A stretch of 64,000 nt of DNA. Origin: Rhea pennata. Its lineage: Eukaryota > Chordata > Aves > Rheiformes > Rheidae. Each line of letters opens with the position of its first letter. Position 1 is the stretch's first letter. The stretch covers positions 18,694,001-18,758,000 of the forward strand of contig NC_084665.1 in NCBI RefSeq assembly GCF_028389875.1, given 5' to 3'. The notes beneath the pieces were generated by a model. It did not search any database and had not been told where the DNA came from. It saw nothing but the letters and a program-made list of their open reading frames with translations. Position numbers and translations under genes: made by a program. This document shows positions 49,019 to 61,870 of the stretch, one piece after another.

Positions 49019-51599
49019 CAAGTGAGTTCCTCTCCCTCTTCACAGAGGGGCAAAACAAAGTTCCTTGGCATGTTGGAGATGATGAAGGGTCACCATGGGG
49101 ATTTCTTGGAGTCTAGATGAGGCATGGATGCTGGTTAGGAGAATAGCTTGCCTTTCCCCCTTTGGATGTGGGAAAGTGGGCTGATGCTGCAACCAACAGA
49201 TAGGAATGTTGTCCATGAGTGAGGCTCAGACCGAGACTGACTGCAGAAGGGGCATGTGTTTAACCTGGCAGTGCTGGCAGCACTGCCATCGAGCTTGCTG
49301 CTAAGCTTGATGTGAACTCTGAGCTGACCTGGAAACAAAACTTGGCCTTTCATCAAAGAAATGAATTTGTCATCTTTCCTTCTTTGCAATTCAGAATCTC
49401 CTGCACCTGATTTGCAAAGAAATTCTCTATTTTGGTGGCAGCCCTGACTATCCATTATAAAATTAAAGCTTTGGTACCCTTACTGGAAAAAGTGCCAGTA
49501 TTTCTGTGGAGGTTTTCATCCTTTGGATATAGAGCTTAGCAGATTTAAACCTTTAGGAGCTGTTTTGGACCTTGCGTATCCTGACAGAAGATATGCGAAG
49601 ACTTAGTTCCAGCTGTGATCAACTTAATGATGGCCCAATTCCCTCAGCCCTGAGATGGCTCTTTGCCCCTTACAGATGGGGACGCAGCAAACAGCCTGTG
49701 CTATTTCTAGTTGAATGTGCAGGCAGACAAAAACATCCAAGATCCTGCTCCAAAGCCTGCATGGGGGTGTTCCCACTAGAGTAATGGGTTGCAGCTGTAA
49801 TTCATGAGGATGAAATCTTCTCCAGTGGTCACTTTCCAGCCTTTGCCAGTCGTGTTGCCTGAGGCCATAGGTGTCTTAATTCCATAAATGTGTTCATGCA
49901 TTTTTAAAGAGCTGCTTATTTGCTAGCACCCCACCAACTGCTGCTGCTAGCTTTGGGTGGTCACATGTTCCCTTAAGACCTAGCACATGCAGATGGCATC
50001 AGGCCAGCCTGAGGTAGAAGCTTATGTTGTGATGCTGTCATTCTGCCAAGGATCCAGATTAGGGTGCCCTTGACTTAGGCTTTTGCCAGTGTTTAGACCT
50101 TTTTCCTTATTCTTACCTCCACTTTGGGGGGCACCTCCCTCTGCTAGGAGATGGGCATTTCTATCTCTTGGAGGTGGGACTTGGTAGATACTGTGGGTGG
50201 TTTTTTTTCCTTTCCTTCTTTCTTTCTTTTTTTTTTTTAAATGGCTGAATCTGAGCACTGGTGTGGCTAGCATCTCTTTACTGGTATTTTAGGTATTTTA
50301 GCCAGAGTTTAAAGTTGACCAGGCCATGGAGGCTGAATAACTCTCAGAAGTGTGTGGGTGAGGACACAGGAGCTGCGGCAGGCAATTCTGGGTTTATGTC
50401 TCAGAGAGAAATAGTCTCTTCAGAAGTGCAGAGGGGGAGGCATGCAGTTAGAAGATAGTCTACTGGGTATGTGGACTCTAGGAAGGAAGCTCAGACACAG
50501 TTTGGCTGGGAGTGATGCTCTGCATGAGCCCAGTGAGGACGCTAACTACAGGTGAGACAGAGCAGGTAGCAGACAGGACATATTTGTTCCTCACTCCTAC
50601 AGTGCTGGTGACAGAAGTAGGCTGTGCTCATACCATACTTTTATTCCAGTGTACTCCTGGGCAAGCCTCGGAGAGTAACATAACAAGTAGATGGAGCAAT
50701 CCTCAGCCCTCAGTGTATACGCTTTCCTTGACTGTGAAGGCAGAACTTAGTCCAGGAGGAGGAAGAAAAGGACAGAGTGCAGAAGTGAGATGTGGAGCAT
50801 TGGGAGGAGCTACTGGGGCTAACCATTTCAGGAGGGCAGGAGTGGGAACAGCAGGGAGCAAGCAATTATCAACAGGGCAGGATGGTAGTTTGGAGAGAGA
50901 GAAGGGTAGAGGAGTGTGGGGGGGACAGTGAGGGTGGCGATAGCATCGTTACTGGCCTTAGCCTTAGGATAGAGTGATAAAATGGGACTTAGTAGAAGGT
51001 CCTTGGGGATGCATGATCCCTACTGAGCTGTCAGAAAAGGAAGCAATGCTCTATCCTTTGAAGATGGAGCAATATGTGTGTGTGCATGCAAGCAGGGAAA
51101 GGTCGGTGGCTGTGAGAAGTTTAATAGTGAATGCTGAGAGATTCTGCAGAGATCCTGGCTTCAGGACAGACTTTACAGGAGAAAAGCTTTGTTTTAATTA
51201 GACATCTGTATTAATATTTTCTCTCTGTGTTTTTTTTTTCTCCTCTCCCTCTCTCTTTTCCTTTTCACTTTGGCCCCAATTGCTGGATAAAGAAAGAAAG
51301 ATCTCAGATTTTTCAGGTCTTCCTTGAGAGACAGTAAATCACCTCCAAGCAGTGGGGGGGCAAGCTTGGGGCAGGCTGGAGGGTCATGGCGAACAGTTCA
51401 CTATTCATCCTCACTGAATCCTTGAGCAGCTGTCACCAAGATGTAACTGGGTGTTGTGCCCAGATGCTGGTGCTAGAGAAGGAGGAGCTTTGCGGCCCTC
51501 AGACAGAGGAACTGGAGCTAAAACCCCCAGAGAGTCAAAACTAATGAAGAGGGAATGCTAACTTTGTCTCAGAGCTGCCTCTGTTTCAAGTGCACGGCT

Positions 51600-51725
51600 G
51601 ATTTCAGCACAATGCTGGCAAAGAAGGTGTTGAGCCAATAAAGCACTTGAATAAGTGCCTAATCTTAAATATTTAAACATTGATTTCTATGGGCTCCTCC
51701 AAATGCCTGAAGTTGCTTAACTTTG
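51600..51725. repeat. possible old sauropsid repeat fragment
   Basis: Phrases such as cacttgaataagtgcctaat, attgatttctatgggctcct and gtatttaagtgcttgattgg resemble recurring reptile/bird interspersed motifs (ttgatttcaatgggag, tgcctaaat, cttaagtgctt). The family name and boundaries are uncertain. Confidence 0.3.
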
Positions 51726-54310
51726 TATTTAAGTGCTTGATTGGCTTAGGGACTATACCATTTGTGAAAGAAAGAAGAGGGGTATAGATGCCCCAGCTAC
51801 TGAGCCATACCTGTAGGATCAGAGGTTGGTGCAGCAGTACTGGTAGTAAATCTGGTCTCAGGAGATCCACAGTCCATTTTTGGCACTGTCCCATATTCTC
51901 TGGACAGGTGAAAGAGGTTGTCTTAGCGTTCTGTCTGTCTTCTGCTGTATCTCTTAGGGTTACAGGCTTGCTGGGATGGGAGCTGCTGGCCTGCGCAGCA
52001 CGTAGTGCAAAGGGCTCCTTGTCAGCCAAGCCATGGGACTCCCACAAAGGAAAACTCTTGCAGAGGCTTGAGTGAAGGATCTCACACTAGGACCTTGCTG
52101 CTCAATCACTGTCTGCAGCACCACCTCTGTATTTGAGTGAGCCCCCACTGGGTGATTTGGGGACCTGAGAGGGAAGAAAATAGAGGCAAGGTGACATCAG
52201 GCTGCCTGCTTCTCTTTCTTGTGGGGGCTGCCTTCTCTCTCTAGTGCATGTGCTGGCACCAGGGGACAAGGAGGGATGAGCCCTGCTCTGTTTGAAGTAT
52301 TATAATCCTTTGAGATGGCATTAGCATCTTGGATGGTAACAGCTCTGTAATTGAGCCTGCTGCATGCAGTGGCCCTATGCTTCAGCAAGATGTTTAAATC
52401 TCATTTATATAAATGCTTGGTTACAATTCCTGCTGGAAGATTACCCTCTGCCTCCAGTGTCCCTGAATTGAAGCAATCTTGAACCATCCAGAGGTGGAAG
52501 AGTAAAGGTGGCTGAAAATGCCACTGAAATGCCTCAGGACATCTGAGTCTCTAGAGGCTGTCTGTTGCAGATGGCCAAGGCTTTTTATTTGGAGCTTTTG
52601 CTAGACTGATGTATTTTTGTTTCTCCTGCCTTCCTTTTTTAGTCCTTGGAAAGACGGGACAAAGGCTCAAATTAAAGTGCTCAGTTAGAGATTACGTAGG
52701 CATGAGCATTTCCAGGGAAAGTGGAGTGTGAGAGGGGTTGAGGGGACATAGAGGCATGTTTTTGATCTTCATCTGTGACTATGGAGTCATTGAAACACCC
52801 AGTATGAGCAAGGACCAGAGTGGAGGCTGGCCTCTTCCAACCCCCTTTATGTCAGGGCCTGTGCAATCACTGACTTATTCTTTCAGTGCTAGCTTTTGAG
52901 TTGTTCTTGCATTTTCTTTCTTATTTTAGGTGTTTTGATTGTTTTTAATGTCTGTGCATTGGTTGACTGAGCTTTATGGCTGTCTCCTGAGCCCTTCTCA
53001 GCATGATTTAAGAGCCAGGCATCAGGTTTCTGATGGCGGTGCTGATGTAATGTAGTCCATCACTGAGAGAAGAGCAAGCACCTCAGTGCCTGGAAACTGC
53101 TGTGCATCATGAGAGCTTTGTTCCTGGAGAGGGGTAACAGGCATGTAATTGCCTTTCCAGGAACCTGCAACTTTCTCTTGAGACTTTGTTCCAAAGTCTG
53201 CTCATCCTCAAACTGCCTCAGGAAGCTGCTGCTCTGCCTTTAACCCTGGGGTATGAAATGCCACAGGGAGGCAAAGCTCCTGGAGTAGCGTATCGGTACA
53301 CCACCTCAATTCTTGGTTTTTGTGGGATACAGCGTCGAAGACTTCTGCTCCTGCTGGTACAGTGTTGAGTGTCAGGATGTGGTGCCCTTCATGAGCAGAG
53401 GCACCTCCAGCATTGCTCCACAAGCCTTGGGCCTCAGCCTTACAGATTAAGGACTTGTTGCTAATAAAACAGGGTGGTAATTTCTTTGGGCAGGAAAGAC
53501 CCAGTAGACTTGTTGCTGTGGTACAACAAATACTGTCTTTGTTCTGAAAAAAAATGACTGGGCAAGAAGTGCTGGAAAAACCTGGCAGGCTGGACTTCCA
53601 TTTTCTCAGTTTCTCCATTCTCTCTTGTTTTTCTCTCTCTGAGGCAGCGCTTTCTCCCCTTTCCATGTCTTTTCCCTCTCATATTGTGCCCTTTCAGATG
53701 CTCTTATTGCCTTGATCTCTGGCAGGCTGTGGGTGTGAATCTACCCATTAAAATCAGTTGCTTATCTCGTGAGGACATACCAAGAAGAGCGATTTGCTTT
53801 GTTGTGGATTTTCTCACCTCTGTGTGTACCTGACCACAAGAGCAAGGAGTGACACCCAGTGGAGAAGCTTTTCTGTTTTCTAGTGTTCAACAGTACTGGC
53901 CCCCAAATTAGTTTGGGGGCCTTCATAGGAACAGATGGTTCCCCTCACCCCACTTTGAGGTTCCTAGGAAAACCCTAGAAGATTTGTCTTCAAAACTGCC
54001 TTGCTTGGATTTGTTGCCTCATGTACTGTGTCTGTCAGATTCACACGCGTCTAATTGAAACACTTGACAGTCTTCAAATGAAAACATTTTTTATTTTAGC
54101 TTTTATTTATTTTAACAAGGACTTAATTTCTTTGTTTAAAAATTATAAATGGCATTGCTAAAGGAGGAGATGAATCAGAATCTGCTTTTAGATTATGCCA
54201 CTGATTTTCTTCCTTAGCATCTCAGCTAGCTGGAGTTTGGCTGCAAGGAGGGAAGTGTAGCATTCCTGTCCCTCAGGCAGCTGGTCTGGAGAGCTTTGAG
54301 AACCAAAGAA

Positions 54311-54710
54311 TTGCAGAATAGCTATACTGACTCAGACCAAAAGTCTGTCTAATCCAGCATCCAGTTTCCAAAAATGGGATAAGTGAATGCCAGGAAAGAA
54401 CAAGAGCAGACAAGCATACATGATATTTTCCCTAGTATTCTTCCAACACCCAACTTTCAGCTCAGGGGATAATCTATTTAATGACCTTTAATGGATGTCT
54501 TTCCCAGGTGCTTCTGCAGTGTCCCTGTGAACTCTTCTGAACTGTCTGCATCTACAGCACCCTTTAGCAAGGAATACCGTAGGTCACTGTCCCACTGTGT
54601 GAAACACCACTTCCTTTTGTTGCTGTGAATCTGGTTCTAACTTACTTTAACAGAAACTTCATCACTTCTGTGCTAGAGAAAGTCCCCCAGGGTGGCTGGA
54701 GTTTCCTTTT
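54311..54710 (-). repeat. CR1-family LINE 3' fragment, antisense
   Basis: Read on the given strand, atagctatactgactcagac then caaaagtctgtctaatccag is the reverse complement of a CR1-type 3' end that I remember as ctggattagatggaccttt, ggtctgacccagtatgg. Further along, gtgtgaaacaccacttcctt followed by ttgttgctgtg and cacttctgtgctagaga continue into the same element's ORF end. It is the same subfamily as the sense copy at 34085, in opposite orientation. Confidence 0.6.
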
Positions 54711-55660
54711 TTTCCCTTTGATCAGTAAACTCTCAGCCCTTTTTGCCATTCCCTCTCCTGAGTTTTTTCTTCATGTTTTTATCTGGGAACAAATTGCTTA
54801 TGACCAAATAAAGCCGTGAGAAGAGGGGATTGCTAACAGGTCTTATTTTGAATTAAAATTCCTGCCCTTTTTCTTAATTAAGACATTCTTTCTAATCTGA
54901 ATGGCTTTCTTCCTGGCTATAGTATATTCAGAATTGTTACCACATTCTCTAGATGACATGGCAGATCAGAGACGGTGAATATTTCTCGTGATTAGATGTA
55001 CAATTCCCATTTGTTGAGAGTTTGCAGTAGGGGTAGTGTGTGGTGTGCTGCTAGACAGAGGGCTGTCTTGGTGATGAAGGTGCTTCTACTCTGTATGCCA
55101 CATTCTGCTTTTGGGGATCTGAAATCACTGCAGTGCGAGAGGATAGCAGGTTGCACTGTGCATAGTCCTCATTTGCCCTCAGCTGCTCTGAAGAAGGAAC
55201 AGCTGCTCAACTTTGGATCATGGGGAAAAAAAATAGTCTTGGAGGCAGTAAAAGAGAACTTAGCAACCCTGTTGCCGTAACTGAAAATGTCCAGGTAATA
55301 GCAGTTTGGGCTTCTGTGGCTCAGTCCAATTTTAACTGCTTGACCTCAGCTGTGCTCACTGTGACCACTGGCTCTGCTTAAACAGAGCCTTTCACCTGAA
55401 ATGCCCTTTCACTGTGAGGTGTCTCTCTGGCTCATATTAAAGCGTGTTAGTGGGACAGCTCGCCCCATCAATACTTTTGCTGCCTCAGCCCTTTGATAAA
55501 TAAGGGTCATTGGCCTGGCTGTTCTCACTGGTGCCACGAGTGTGTGGGGTGTGGAGTTAATCCTTGCAAGAGCCAGTTGTGCAGGAAGGGTAGGATGGGA
55601 GGCAGGGTGATGGAAAAGATGTGTGGGAGGGAACCAGCTTGCTGTTTGGCAGTCATGCAA

Positions 55661-55718
55661 TTTATATATATTTATTTTATATATATATATATATATATAA
55701 TATATATATATATATATT
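55661..55718 (+). repeat. (AT)n microsatellite
   Basis: About 58 nt of almost pure alternating A and T has small interruptions (TTTATTTT and a single AA). It is self-complementary and able to extrude as a cruciform, and its length is likely unstable. Confidence 0.9.
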
Positions 55719-57369
55719 TCAACCTGCTAATTATTTTACTTTCTAAAAGAAAGACGAGTGCTTGCTTTCCTGGATATTCCTAGCAGAAGCTGAACTTCAG
55801 CAGTCTCTACAGGTGACAGGCACTGTTTTTGGCAGACAGCTGGCATTCATGCAGTGACTGGCAGTGTGTCGACGATTGTCTGGGGCTGGTGAATAAAACT
55901 GACTGTGCCAGACTGAGGAGGCTCCTTTTATGTCTTTAATTCTGCATGGCTTCCCAGAAACATTAATTTTCTATTTCAGACCACTTCCTCAGCCTAGGCA
56001 TTTGCAATGTGAACCTCAGTGATAGCGAGTGTGGATTTGCATTGCGACTGCCAGTCAAGTGAGGTGCTAGAAGAAGGATCCTTCTGCTCTCGAGCCTTCC
56101 AGGGGCTTCGTGAGAGCACCTTTGCTGTCACAGTTTTGTGTGTGAGGTGTTCAACATCTCTTCTGAGCAGAGAATAAAAGCCGTGAGGGATGAATGCTAT
56201 CCAAGGCAAGGATCAAGCATCTGCATTTGAGCAGTGGAAGGGAAATGGTGAGGATGTGCAATAAAATGTCAGCTTGATCTTGGGGACTGTACAGGGTTTA
56301 AAAAACCTTCCCTGAAACAAAGACCCTACAGCCTGCAACTGTTCCCCTGGCAGGCCCTGCCAGGAAACATAGCCAGGAGGAGTTGATGCTGTGCTCAGCT
56401 GGGATCTCTGGGCTTACCTTGATGCATGGCAAAGAGAGGGCTGAGAGTTTGGATAGCATCTGGGGTTAGGTTCCCGTGAGGTATAGGGAGCGATTTGCCT
56501 TTGTTGTTGCTTGTGCTCTCTCCAGGCTCAGCCCTTTCTCTGTAGTAGTGTGAAGGTTTTGTGCGCTCATTTGATGTATTACCTACTTTTCCTAAGCCTG
56601 TGATCAAGAAAGGCCAGAGGCTGTGCCCCTCCAGAGCTCTTTGGTATTGCCACCTCTCCTGATCTGAGTTGGGTCCACCCATCTGGGCTGGGAGACTATT
56701 GCTTCTCTTAAAATAACTTGAGCATGTCGCAGCAGAGAGGTATTCATTTCCACACATGATTTTCTGTGCAGACCTGCTGCTCAGCCTGCATGTATCCACT
56801 GCCTCAGTGACAGATAATGTCTCCAGTGATGTGGAAAACAAGGGCCAATCTAATGTGCAAGAGAAATGAGTGAAACTAAAACCCCTTCTCTTCTCTGCTG
56901 CTGCTGAGATGCAGCTGCAGGGCTCAGGGCCCTGCCTGCAGCCTGTTTTGATCTCCAGCACTGCTGAGGTCAGACCCAGAGAGAGGTCCTACAGAGAGGC
57001 TGAGTGCTGCAGGGACCATTGCTGGCATGGGGACAGGGACAAACTGGTTCAGCCCATAGCCCAAGAGAAGCCATGGGAAAAGGGGAGCCACGAGCCAGCT
57101 TCCTTCGATCCCTTATGTAGGTTAATGCGGTTCGTAATGCAGTCCTGTAAATGCCTTGTTGGTTGGCTCCGTGGCTTTCCAGTGGTATGAGGAGAGGAGC
57201 TGGTTGCTTTGTGGGGGAGCTTTTTGCAGGTCCTGTGGTGTGGGCCACCCCAAGCAGGAGGCGGAGGTCCTAGGCATGCCTAGCTCTTGGGACAGCTTTT
57301 CTTGGAGAAGCTGGAGGCCCACAGCGGCATCAGTCAGAGCTGCTCATTCTGTGTTCCTGCTCCAGTGAT

Positions 57370-57500
57370 CCCTGCTGTACTGTAATCACACAATTATTAT
57401 GCCATTAAAATGTCATATTCATAGAAATCCACATAAACAAGGCATTAACAGTTGCTAGAAAATTGTAGTCTTTACTGCTAATGACCTGCTTTCCCTCCCA
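57370..57500. promoter_or_regulatory. candidate conserved non-coding block
   Basis: A unique AT-rich stretch contains AATCACACAATTATTATGCC, ATTAAAATGTCATATTCATA and AACAGTTGCTAGAAAATTG. It has the look of a conserved non-coding element. No alignment was possible. Confidence 0.25.
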
Positions 57501-59924
57501 GCACTGCTCCCTTTTCTTCTTCTTTTTTTGGGGGTTTTGTTCTTGAGCCATGATTTAAGAGGCCGATGACTAAGTGTGTATTTGCGCTTAGAGGTTTTTG
57601 ATCTTTAATGTACTGTTGCAGTGAAAAGCTGCCTCTGTACTTGCTCTTAGGCTTTGTTTTTTGGCCTTTGTTTGTGAGGCTACGAGTGGTTTGGGGGTGT
57701 GTGTATTTTTAGCAGGCTGGGAAAGGAGAAGGCTCTTTGCAAAATGCGTTCTCAGCTGAGAGAGCCTCCACCAAGTTGTGTAGTGTGGAAGCTCCTCTTT
57801 GAAATGAGTTTTGTCTCCAGCCTACCTGAAAAAAGTTTGAATAAGTCCAGGCATTTTCCATTCTCTTGTAAGCATCCTCTGGAGTAGGGTAGTCCAGGGT
57901 TTTAATTGGAGGCAGCAGCTGGGGTTCAGAGGAAGGGTGGCTGGGTTTATTAGACCAAATACGGCTCTGCTGTAACTCTGTGCTTCTGCCACGGTAAAAT
58001 GCAGCTGGATGTGTTTTGGAGTGCTCACAATCCACACGGCTCTCTCTAATTGACTCCCCAGGGACCCTGATGTGTTTTCCTCCCAGACAGAGGAACTGGC
58101 CATCCTGCCTCCTGAAATCAGATTTTGTGTGGATTGCATTAGGCTGTACGTGTCTCTGGAAACATCTCCTTAGTCCTGAGGAGAAACAAAGTGAACGCAC
58201 CCTATCTTTACCACCACATCAAGGGTAGCATGCAGCCTGCAAGCCTCACCGGGGCGTCTGCCAGGAAGCCATGAGAGCCGGCCATTCCCAGAGGGATGGG
58301 GAGCTGAGAGGGCTGGTGTGGCTGGTAGGGTGCGAACCTGCCGGTCAGGCTGTGGGTGCAGGTGGTGGAGGGTCCTGGCCTTGGCCTGTGGTTTCCCTTA
58401 ACCTCTGTGGTGGTGCATAGAGATCATTCCTGGAGACAAATGTCTAGTGTGTGGCAGGGCTCTGCTGGGTGCAGCTCCTTTAAGCTGAAGTTAACGTTTG
58501 ACACTTTGGAGAATCAATTCTCAGGAGTGTGTGAGGCTGAAATGTAGAGAAGTGTGAAGAAGAAAATGCAACAATCTGGATTTCTAGCAGAGATTTTGAT
58601 ACTGTTCAGAGGAGGGAGAGGACTGGTGTGCACTTAGAGTAGCAGGCTACCCACTGTTTTTTCAAGGAGTGTGTGTGTTCCCCCACCCCTTTCCTGCAGA
58701 CTTGTTCAGTGTCTCAAACTCTTCAAGCATTGACTGTGCTTCCTATAATTAATACCAACCATTAAACTGTAGTGTTGAAAGAGAAATTACCTAACTCCAA
58801 GAAAAAATTAAAATTTATTACTAGTACATGAGAGAAAATGAATATGAAACTTAGAGAGGAGCCTTGTAGAAGCTAAATAGAAAGGCAAGTGGAATATTGA
58901 CTTGATCCTTTTCTAGTGCAAGGTAATTTGGCTTCTAAAGTGAGTTAGATCATAATAAATTAAATTTAGATTTCTGCACATCAGTTGAATAACTCCCAAG
59001 ACAGAATCCTAGTGTGAGGAAGAAGTGATAATACATGGTGGAAATATTATAATGAAGACCTTATCCAATAACCCATAACTGATGCGTTGTCCCTGAAGAG
59101 GCTTTCTCCTTTTGTTCTAACTTGCTTTCCCCTTCCTGGATCAGACACCGAGAAATGGATGAGCTATCTACGTGCAGGTCAGGAATTCTTCTGTCTCTTG
59201 GCACTTGGATAGCTGAGAGCTTTTTAGCCAAGGATGCTGTCTTGATTTCTCTCCTTATTTTGGGTGGATTATTTTGCAGCAGTTGGGACGTGTTTGTGTC
59301 CAGGCATCCCAATTGAATTTCAGTTAGCTATTCAGGAAGTTTAGGGTTGTCAGTTGAAGAATGCCAACTCCTCAGAAAACATTTGGAGATTTCCTAGATA
59401 TAACAGAGCAGGAATTTGGGCAGGAGACATGGAATGAAAGCAGATGATCAAAACCAGGTATCTACTTTTGGCTGAGAAAATTAATTCAGCCCAATCCATG
59501 AACTTGTCCTGTAACAGAAGCACTGTGGGCAGATACTGCTTTAGAATAAGCTTTTATCCTTGTTTGATATCCTTCTCTTTTGATCTCAGATATGTAATTA
59601 GCTACCAGTTTTTAGGAACTGTTCAACTGATTATTTTTTTTTTGGCACTAAAAGTGGAACCTGGGCTGAGGACAATGTTAATCAAAGTGGGCTGAAGTGT
59701 TTGAGATGGAGAAAGATACATTCTTGGGTCATACCACAGCAAATAACGTACAGCAGTAATACATGATAAAAAGGCAAATGCAACCCTAGGGTGCACCAGA
59801 CAAGATACTTTCAGTGGAGGATGAAGAGGGGAAAAAAAGTCCATGTATAAGGCACTGGTATTTGCATGTTTATTCACTTATTGCTGTGATCCTCTGTGTA
59901 TAAGAAAAATGTGTTCATGTGGGA

Positions 59925-60150
59925 GCAGGTGCAGAGAAGGACATTTAGAGGGTGACTGAGTGCCTGTCTTCCTAGGAAAAGTTCTTGGTTTGTTGAACCT
60001 AGAAAAACAAAGGCTGAAAGGGATATGGGTGCTTTCTCTAAATACACTGGGACATAAAACACCAGGGAGATGAAAGAACTACGGTGGATAATAACAGAAC
60101 AGTACAGGGGTGGACAGTGACAAGAACTAATCTGCAAACCAGCTTAGCAG
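59925..60150 (+). repeat. CR1-family LINE fragment
   Basis: In order, gtgcagagaaggacatttag, tcttggtttgttgaacctag, aaaaacaaaggctgaaaggg, tgctttctctaaatacactg and aacaccagggagatgaaaga follow the 3' part of CR1 ORF2 (gggcttgtttagcctagaaa, gcctctataaatacatcaggg). This is a diverged, 5'-truncated sense copy. It lacks the terminal tail, so it differs from the 35773 copy in the part it keeps. Confidence 0.65.
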
Positions 60151-60771
60151 TACCACTTCTACATGTTGGGGAGTGCTGTCCCAGACCTAGAAGCGCAGAA
60201 GTCTTATTCAGTCTCGTGAGCCTACCTAAAACTCCCCTGAAGGCTGTTCCCCTGCTTTTGCTACCCTGGGCAGACTTCAGGGTTTAACACTGCAGCTCCC
60301 CATCGGTGCCCTTGTAGTGTAGCCCTGGCAGTGCTAATAGAGATATGTGAAACATATGGCTGACCTCGCAGCAGCCAGCTAACTGCCTTTTCCTGGAAGC
60401 ACTGCTGGCCATTACACCATGCGAATTTGACATCCCTCCAGCACGAGCCATCAGACATCTGCCCAGTGCACACCCTCTTCACTGCATAACCACAGCTGCC
60501 TTCCTCTCCTGAGTGAAATATGCAAGTGTGGGGCATTGCTGTGCCAAGGATTCACAGGATACTCTGCCTAGATTAACTTTGCACAGGTGGCTCTGTGCTA
60601 TGCAGCGGAACAGAAACTTAATTCTGGACTGTGGAGGGATCATTCCTTTTCTCTATTATTTATAACTGAAGTTACCTTTGAACAGTTTCAGAAGTACCCT
60701 TTCCAACTTAGGTCCACTTCTTTTCCAGCCTACCGAATAATACAGGGCTTAATTGAAAAACCAAAAAAAAA

Positions 60772-60798
60772 CAACCAACCAACCAACCAACCAACCAA
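60772..60798 (+). repeat. (AACC)n microsatellite
   Basis: About six to seven AACC units are preceded by an A run. Confidence 0.85.
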
Positions 60799-60912
60799 AA
60801 AACCTTCAGTGTTATATGGCCATGTTTAAGAAAGATTTGTCTTCATATTAATTTTAGTCAAAAAGTTTTATTTTTCTTCATAGCATTAAAATTTAGGAAT
60901 TGAAATTCTGAT

Positions 60913-60914
<2 letters not shown>

Positions 60915-60961
<47 letters not shown>
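60915..60961 (+). repeat. (T)47 homopolymer
   Basis: Forty-seven uninterrupted T residues form the longest homopolymer in the window. It is either a slippage-expanded tract or the poly(A) tail of an insertion on the minus strand. I found no AATAAA hexamer in reverse complement next to it and no clear target-site duplication. Confidence 0.9.
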
Positions 60962-60965
<4 letters not shown>

Positions 60966-61639
60966 GAACTGGCCCCCCAGGGTCATCACAAAATCTTATA
61001 AAAGCCAGGGCTTCACTAGTTCTGAGATGCAATCAGCTCACTTTTCCCTGATCTTTTACAGTGGTGGTAAATCATGTTTTACAAGATGCCTTAGAAAAGC
61101 ATAAACAGTATTTATCACCCAGTATACTTCAGTCTTCTTGAAAGCCTGCAGACTGGTTACGTATATCCTTCTGCTCATAAACCTCCTGATGGACTGGCGT
61201 GACCTTACAGTTTTAATAACTTTCTTCCGTTCTTTGCATACAGGGAAGCTGGAAGTTGGACTGACTTCCAAAAAGACAAACTAGTTTGTAGTTGTTATCA
61301 GAGGCCACACAGAGGGGCAATAAGCAGTGAAGAGCTTGTAAAAATGACAAAAGTGGGACTTCATATTTCTTTCTTTCTGTCTAATACACTCTTTCTGCAA
61401 GTCAAAAGATGATTTTTCTAACTGTCAGCAGCTGTACCTGCACCCTGGGAGAGGAAAATGAAGCCATGGCCACCCTGCCCTTTGCAGGACGGCTGACGAT
61501 AAAGGATGAGCAGCCAGGGTTGGGCTGGAAGAGGATTCGTCTCACTCTTCGCCTTGCTGTGCTGGGTCAGCCCACGTGAGAGGGGAAAAGCACCTTCTGG
61601 TTAGGACTTTGCGTGGGTGGAAGCCCAGGGCGTTGCAGA

Positions 61640-61870
61640 CCATATCTGCTCTGTGTATAACGCCACCAGCGGACTCTATTTCAACTGGACTTGCCGCAGG
61701 AATGAGACTGGCCCTCTGGGAGGAGACAAAGTACAACCATCAGGGTATTATTATTTGTGCAACTGTTGCTTTAAAGGTATGTTTTGGTGTTTCTTGTGCT
61801 GTGGTGACCTTGGGAGTAATTCCTGAGGGGGCCCTGGAGTTACACCAGCAGAGAATGAAAATGATCCCAA
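61640..61870. repeat. possible old sauropsid repeat fragments
   Basis: The phrases tttcaactggacttgccgca, then ggaatgagactggccct, and tggagttacaccagcagaga, then atgaaaatgatccc both resemble a recurring reptile/bird motif (ttgacttcaatggagttacaccagngatgaatttggccc). Two decayed partial copies in the same orientation are about 120 bp apart. The family is not identified. Confidence 0.35.

Larger units (their letters stand above)
36161..54310. other. intron 1 segment, 36.2-54.3 kb
   Basis: Non-coding and CpG-poor. It holds a MIR-like fragment at 36290-36400 and another at 43953-44040, homopolymer or microsatellite tracts at 41045, 41266, 43837, 47646 and 48995, and a possible old sauropsid repeat piece near 51600-51725. 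Open frames are short and do not resemble known proteins. The rest shows nothing I can name. Confidence 0.5.
54711..59924. other. intron 1 segment, 54.7-59.9 kb
   Basis: Non-coding. It contains a long AT microsatellite at 55661-55718 and an AT-rich candidate regulatory block at about 57370-57500. A 188-codon antisense open frame at 56395-56961 has no family resemblance. No RNA gene was recognised. Confidence 0.5.

Noticed and set aside
56395..56961. 188-codon open frame on the - strand
   Set aside because: It has low-complexity, non-family sequence and no splice or promoter context. A chance frame is likely.
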